From assembly GCA_003339415.1 (NCBI GenBank), contig PDHQ01000001.1, forward strand, positions 400,167 through 464,166: DNA of 64,000 nt, given 5' to 3'. The notes beneath the pieces are model-generated. The model did not search any database. It saw nothing but the letters and a program-made list of their open reading frames with translations, and was not told where the DNA came from. Source of the DNA: Ophiocordyceps camponoti-saundersi (nom. inval.). Taxonomy: Eukaryota; Ascomycota; Sordariomycetes; Hypocreales; Ophiocordycipitaceae. Each line of letters opens with the position of its first letter. The first letter of the stretch is position 1. Positions 59,980 through 64,000 of this stretch are shown here, in pieces. The position numbers and the translations under genes are program-made.

Positions 59980-61415
59980 AGGGGGGAGAAAGGGGAGGGG
60001 GGGGGGGGAGAGACAAAAGGGCGACGAAGAGAAGACCGACTACATTGCCGAGCACATACGAGGAGAGACGGGCATCCGGTGTTACAGGGGCGGCGTCTGA
60101 GAATGATTGTGCGAGGCAGACGAAACGAGGTCGGGCATGGGGACTTGGGCGGGCTCATCATGACAGGGCTCGGCCTCGATCTCGGCCTCGGGAGACGTCG
60201 AGGATGCACGCAAGCGAGACGCGGTCCGTGGACTCGGCGATTAGCGAGGGCGGGCTCGTCGTTGTGTGACGGGCGGTGCTTGTCTCAGGAGACGGTGGGA
60301 GGTGAATTGGGGTGTTGTTTGTATATACAGTATATGTATGTACATTCATGAGTGTGTGTGTATGTATGTATGCACGTATGTATATACATACATATGTCGG
60401 GCGGAAGAGGAGGAGGACGTTGAGAAGGAGGAGGAGGAGGAGGAGGAGAGCAAGGAAGAGGAGGAAGAGAAGAGGAGGAAGAAGGAGGAAAGGGGGTGGG
60501 ATTCCAAGCCCATAGCCTATGCGTGTCTGTTGGCGTTGCACAGATCTGACAGCCTGTCTTTCTATCACATAGCTCGGAAGCCAGATGTTATTATGGAAGA
60601 GCATTTTGATATGATATACCCATGCAGGTATATGTGCGTGTGAATGTGTGTCAAGGGGGGCTAGCCACCATGATATGTCTCCATGATCCATCCATGAACT
60701 CTCCCCCCTTGAATCTTTTCGCTCGAGACAGGGCAGCAAATAGGGATGAAGACGAGCGGTAAAACGCGTTCCGGACGGGTTCCCCACGCGAAAGCTTCGA
60801 CTTATAGCCCCTTGGTCCTTGGTGCTGGTTCTGATATAGGGAGGAGATGACGGGTGGCTTTAACTGCCGAGTTGTCTGAACATTCCATCGTATTTGAATT
60901 TTTTTGAATTTTTTTTCCCTTTTATTTTGATGTTTTTCTTTTGTTTTCTTGTGAGGAATATGTTTACTTGTACCTACATATGTGACGTTTGTTATTAGTC
61001 TGTAGTATCTGGCGGTTGTTTTTCTATGTTGTGAATTAGATGTTCCAGTTGGTGAAAAGTATGCATGTACATATGTACATACATACATATGTATGTATGT
61101 ATGTATGTACATATATACGGATATGCGAACCGGTCCGGACTTGTTGAGAACCGGATACGCTCGCCAGAGATGACAACATCCTCTACCTGATGTTTTCTAT
61201 GGAAGCAAGCCATGGCAGAAGAAGTCAGGATGGACGATGAAGTGCGTATATATGTATGTATGTATGCATGTATGTGAATGGAAGGGAGGAGAAACATGCT
61301 GCAGGTCAGGACGGGGGGGGGGGGGGGGGGACCACGCCCCACCTTCTCCTCGCCCCCCCCGCTCTGTATGTCTACATGGAACAATTAGGGCAAAACACCC
61401 CCCTTTCCACCCGCG

Positions 61416-61425
61416 NNNNNNNNNN
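61416..61425. other. Assembly gap (10 N)
   Basis: Ten undetermined bases next to a long G-homopolymer region, so the true distance may differ. Confidence 0.99.
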
Positions 61426-61450
61426 TGAGTGGGGGGTGTGGGGGGGAGGG

Positions 61451-61453
<3 letters not shown>

Positions 61454-61507
<54 letters not shown>
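61454..61507. repeat. Poly-G tract (54 G)
   Basis: Uninterrupted 54-base G run adjacent to the gap; a shorter G run lies at 61313-61330. Length is probably approximate. Confidence 0.9.
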
Positions 61508-61508
<1 letters not shown>

Positions 61509-62066
61509 ATCACGGCATGCCTTATCCTAGCCTGCCGAGCTGTGTATGTATATATGGAGCAATTAGTGTGAAACAGAAGCATTTACGACTGCGTCGTGGC
61601 GTCGTTGATAGAGTGCGTTCATATGTATGTATATTCAGACACATGTACGGATACGTGAGTGCTTCTTCTTTCTACGGATAGTAGATACGGATAGGATAGG
61701 ATAGGAAGGGATGGTCTTGGTAACACCCGTTTTTTTCGGGGGTTTTCCTTTTCACTTGGTCTATTCGACTGTTATTGTTATTCGTCGGTATATGTATGTA
61801 GTCTGGTGTGATATACGGATGCATAGTGTGGTGTGGTGGTATTGGTTGTCGAGATAGGATTCATCCAGTCTTTGTGAGGGCTATCCGTACATACAACGTC
61901 ATGTGAATGGATAACCCGCACATCCATGTGTTATCTGTACATGGCTATGTACGAATAATTCACACACAAAATGCCAGAGCCTGTATGTATGTATGTATGC
62001 CTCGCTGCTCCGAGGTGGGCGTCACTGTTATCCTCTAACTTCACCTTGTTAACTACTCCGTAACTA

Positions 62067-62175
62067 CGGAGGCCGCCTTCAAAACTCCTTGCCCAGCCAC
62101 CCAAATAACCCCTGTCGGAAAAAAGTAAATATGCATACAAATTAGCAGGGGGGGTACTTCTGCGCTACGTAGCCC
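62067..62175 (+). repeat. Left terminal inverted repeat of the Tc1-like element
   Basis: 109 bp beginning CGGAGGCCGCCTTCAAAACT, reverse complement of 63818-63926 with one C/T difference. Confidence 0.95.
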
Positions 62176-62286
62176 GTTAAGCACACCGCTTGACGCCCTT
62201 TTCCTGCCTGCCTGCCCAAGGAAGGCTGTTACTGCCCAAAGACGGCCAAAAATGACGGATAAAAGAGGCTCAAAGAAGGCCATCTC

Positions 62287-62505
62287 TGCCTGCCTCGAGA
62301 GGGTCAAAAGAAGGGTATTTTGCCTGCCTCAAGAGGGTCAAAAGAAGGGTATTTTGCCTGCCTTAAGAGGGTCAAAAGAAGGGTATTTTGCCTGCCTCGA
62401 GAGGGTCAAAAGAAGGGTATTTTGCCTGCCTTAAGAGGGTCAAAAGAAGGGTATTTTGCCTGCCTGAAGAGAGCCAAAAGAAGGGTATTTTGCCTGCCTC
62501 CAAAG
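62287..62505. repeat. 34-bp minisatellite inside the Tc1-like element
   Basis: Six full 34-bp units starting at 62287, 62321, 62355, 62389, 62423 and 62457, plus a partial unit that runs to the transposase start. The core is TGCCTGCCTCGAGAGGGTC..AAGAAGGGTATTT. Because 34 is not a multiple of three the reading frame rotates between units, so it is not a coding repeat. It has no spacers. Confidence 0.95.
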
Positions 62506-63828
62506 ATGAAGAGAGATATCGCGACCCGGGCCCTTGTTGTTGTGCTCAAGGCACAAGGCTTGTCAGGGCCTGAGGTCGAGAGCCTCACAGGAATCCCTCG
62601 ACGTACGATCAACAGTATTTATTCGAAAGCTCTCGAACGCGGCTTTGAGCCCGATCAACGCCCCTTTGTTCTTCGTGACGAATTTATCGAAGATGGCCCG
62701 CGATCTGGGCGTCCGTCGAAGCAGGAAGAAATCCGCGATAATATCGTGGCAAAGGTCCGCCGTGATCGCTACGGCAGGGAGAAAAATTGTATAGATATCG
62801 CGGCTGACCTTTAAGATAAAGGATTTAACGTCTCTTCGGTCACTGTATGGCGAGTCCTTCGAAAGGTAGGATTCACTAAAACGAAGCTAATAAGGAAGCC
62901 GGGCCTGACGAAGAAGATGAGGCAAGAACGGCTTAACTGGTGCCTCGCGCACGCAGATTAGACTCTCGATGATTGGAAGAAGGTTATTTGGTCGGATAAG
63001 ACGTCTGTCGTTCTGCTGCATCGTCGAGGAGGCTATCGTGTGTGGCGAAAGGCGGATAAGAGGTTTGTTCGAAGCTATATTCGTAAGCGATGGAAGGGAT
63101 CGTCAGAATTTATGTTCTAGGGCTATTTTTCTTACGATCGGAAAGGTCCTGCCTATTGCTGGGCCCTAGAGACCGCTGTAGAGAAAAAAGAAGCCGAAAA
63201 AACGATCGTGAAGCTGAACGAAGAGCTTGAGCCGGTCCTTAAGGAAGAGTGGGAAATAAATAACGGTATGCGCCGATTAAACCTGCGACAGCTACTAGGA
63301 AAGAAGCCTCAATGGCGGTGGAATTCGAAGGTAGGAAAATTATCTCGTAACGCCTTAAAGGGAGGGATTAATTGGTATCGGTATTAGAAGATAATTCTAT
63401 TGCCGCTGCTTTTCCCCTTCGCGAAGGAACTTAACGCTTATTTCGGCGGCGGCGTTCTCGTTTAAGAGGATAAGGCGCCAGCGCATAATCACGCCTTTCA
63501 ACACCACCTTTATCAACTTCACGATATTTAGCGCCTTCTTTAGTGTGCGAATTCGCCGGATTTGAACGCGATCGAGCCTTATTAGGCTTGGATAAAGAGG
63601 CTCACGACGAAGAAAGGCGCCCCGAAGAATAGGCCTGCAGCTATCGCGGCATGGCATGCCGCTTAGGCTGATCTGCCTTAAGAGAAGATACAGGCTTGGA
63701 TCGAACGAATCCCGCGGCATATATAGCAAATTATCGCTCTAGAGGGCGGGAATGAGTATCGTGAAGGGAGGCATCATATTGGAGCCCTAGGAAGGTCAGG
63801 GCAGGAATACGAAGAAGGGGCTACGTAG
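62506..63828 (+). pseudogene. Tc1-like (DD34E) transposase relic
   Basis: 441 codons in one unbroken frame from ATG 62506 to TAG 63828, with eleven internal TAG/TAA stops, no TGA and no indel. N-terminal helix-turn-helix: TRALVVVLKAQGLSGPEVES and GIPRRTINSIYSKALERGF. The catalytic triad is readable: D in VIWSDKTSV, D in stop-EDKAPAHNH and E in NSPDLNAIEP. The last two are 34 residues apart, as in Tc1-type DD34E enzymes. Stops sit where Trp or Gln is expected, for example V-stop-EDKAPAH and EPY-stop-AWIK. The Asn usual in the EDNAPAH motif is Lys here. Confidence 0.9.
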
Positions 63829-63926
63829 CGCAGAAGTACCCCCCCTGCTAATTTGTATGCATATTTACTTTTTTCCGACAGGGGTTATTTAGGTGGCTGG
63901 GCAAGGAGTTTTGAAGGCGGCCTCCG
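63818..63926 (-). repeat. Right terminal inverted repeat of the Tc1-like element
   Basis: 109 bp, reverse complement of 62067-62175 with one mismatch, followed by the TA target duplication. Confidence 0.95.
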
Positions 63927-64000
63927 TAGAGAGTCAGGATAAGGCAGTTTTCATTTCTTTATTCTATCCGTACTGTCCATACTAGCCTATACTAATGCAT
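63927..64000. other. Right-end flank
   Basis: Only 74 bp beyond the Tc1-like element; it contains one TATCCGTA motif and no recognisable gene. Confidence 0.5.

Larger units (their letters stand above)
59980..62066. other. Intergenic region with microsatellites and an assembly gap
   Basis: 2.1 kb without a recognised gene. It contains GGA/GAA triplet runs (60405-60500), TACATA/TATGTA runs (60335-60395, 61070-61110, 61250-61275), a T-rich patch (60895-60960), G-runs, a 10-N gap (61416-61425) and a diverged 38-bp duplication either side of the gap. Several TACGGATA motifs occur at 61630-61900. Confidence 0.6.
62067..63926. mobile_element. Tc1-like DD34E DNA transposon, complete but RIP-inactivated
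   Basis: 1,860-bp element with 109-bp terminal inverted repeats (62067-62175 and 63818-63926) differing at one position. It is flanked by TA at 62065-62066 and 63927-63928. Inside the left repeat is an array of six 34-bp units, followed by one transposase frame on the plus strand. The transposase begins right after the array and ends with a TAG inside the right inverted repeat. In-frame TAG/TAA stops mark it as inactive. The first 300 bp of the transposase keep many CA/TG dinucleotides; the later part is more strongly mutated. Confidence 0.93.

Noticed and set aside
62506..63828. Stop-codon reassignment or programmed readthrough, because all in-frame stops are TAG/TAA
   Set aside because: RIP predicts exactly this set of stops at Gln and Trp positions. 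Host genes in the window use TAG and TAA as normal terminators (for example idi1 and the GNAT gene end in TAG).

Overview
This window looks like nuclear DNA from a filamentous ascomycete (Pezizomycotina, probably Sordariomycetes and perhaps Hypocreales). Introns are short (about 50-120 bp) with GT..CTAAC/CTGAC..AG signals. The protein set is typical: VIB-1/XprG, CreA, a bifunctional HPPK-DHPS, peroxisomal Lon and End3. Two transposon relics carry stop codons of the kind expected from repeat-induced point mutation (RIP). Gene models were built by hand, by joining open exons at consensus splice sites and checking phase. Every model below adds up to a whole number of codons, but none has transcript support.

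Layout. 1-12.8 kb: a vib-1-like Ndt80/PhoG transcription factor with a poly-C-filled first intron, then about 9 kb without genes, full of microsatellites. 12.8-19.8 kb: a compact block with HPPK-DHPS (-), a nitronate monooxygenase-like flavoprotein (+), the Glo3 ArfGAP (-) and Tim21 (+). 19.8-31 kb: a second sparse stretch around the carbon catabolite repressor gene creA (-), with a 164-bp direct repeat just downstream of it. 31-32.6 kb: a Rad51-paralogue ATPase. 36.9-50 kb: a BTB-bromodomain protein, a GPI-anchored cysteine-rich secreted protein, acyl-CoA-binding protein, a tiny secreted protein, a two-RRM protein, an AIF-like oxidoreductase, End3 and isopentenyl-diphosphate isomerase. 50.5-53.4 kb: a complete pogo/Fot1-like element with 82-bp terminal inverted repeats. 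54.2-60 kb: a GNAT acetyltransferase (with a likely GC-AG intron), RPA2 and peroxisomal Lon. 62.1-63.9 kb: a second TA-flanked Tc1-like element with 109-bp inverted repeats.

Functional links. Most genes are unrelated housekeeping genes, and I see no biosynthetic cluster, CRISPR array, rRNA or convincing tRNA. The two regulators, VIB-1 and CreA, act in opposition in nutrient signalling in Neurospora. Here they are about 20 kb apart, each in a very large non-coding neighbourhood. The most unusual structure is in the two transposons. Both keep one intact reading frame broken only by TAG/TAA stops, both have unusually long and nearly perfect inverted repeats, and both carry a similar 34-35-bp minisatellite just inside one end.
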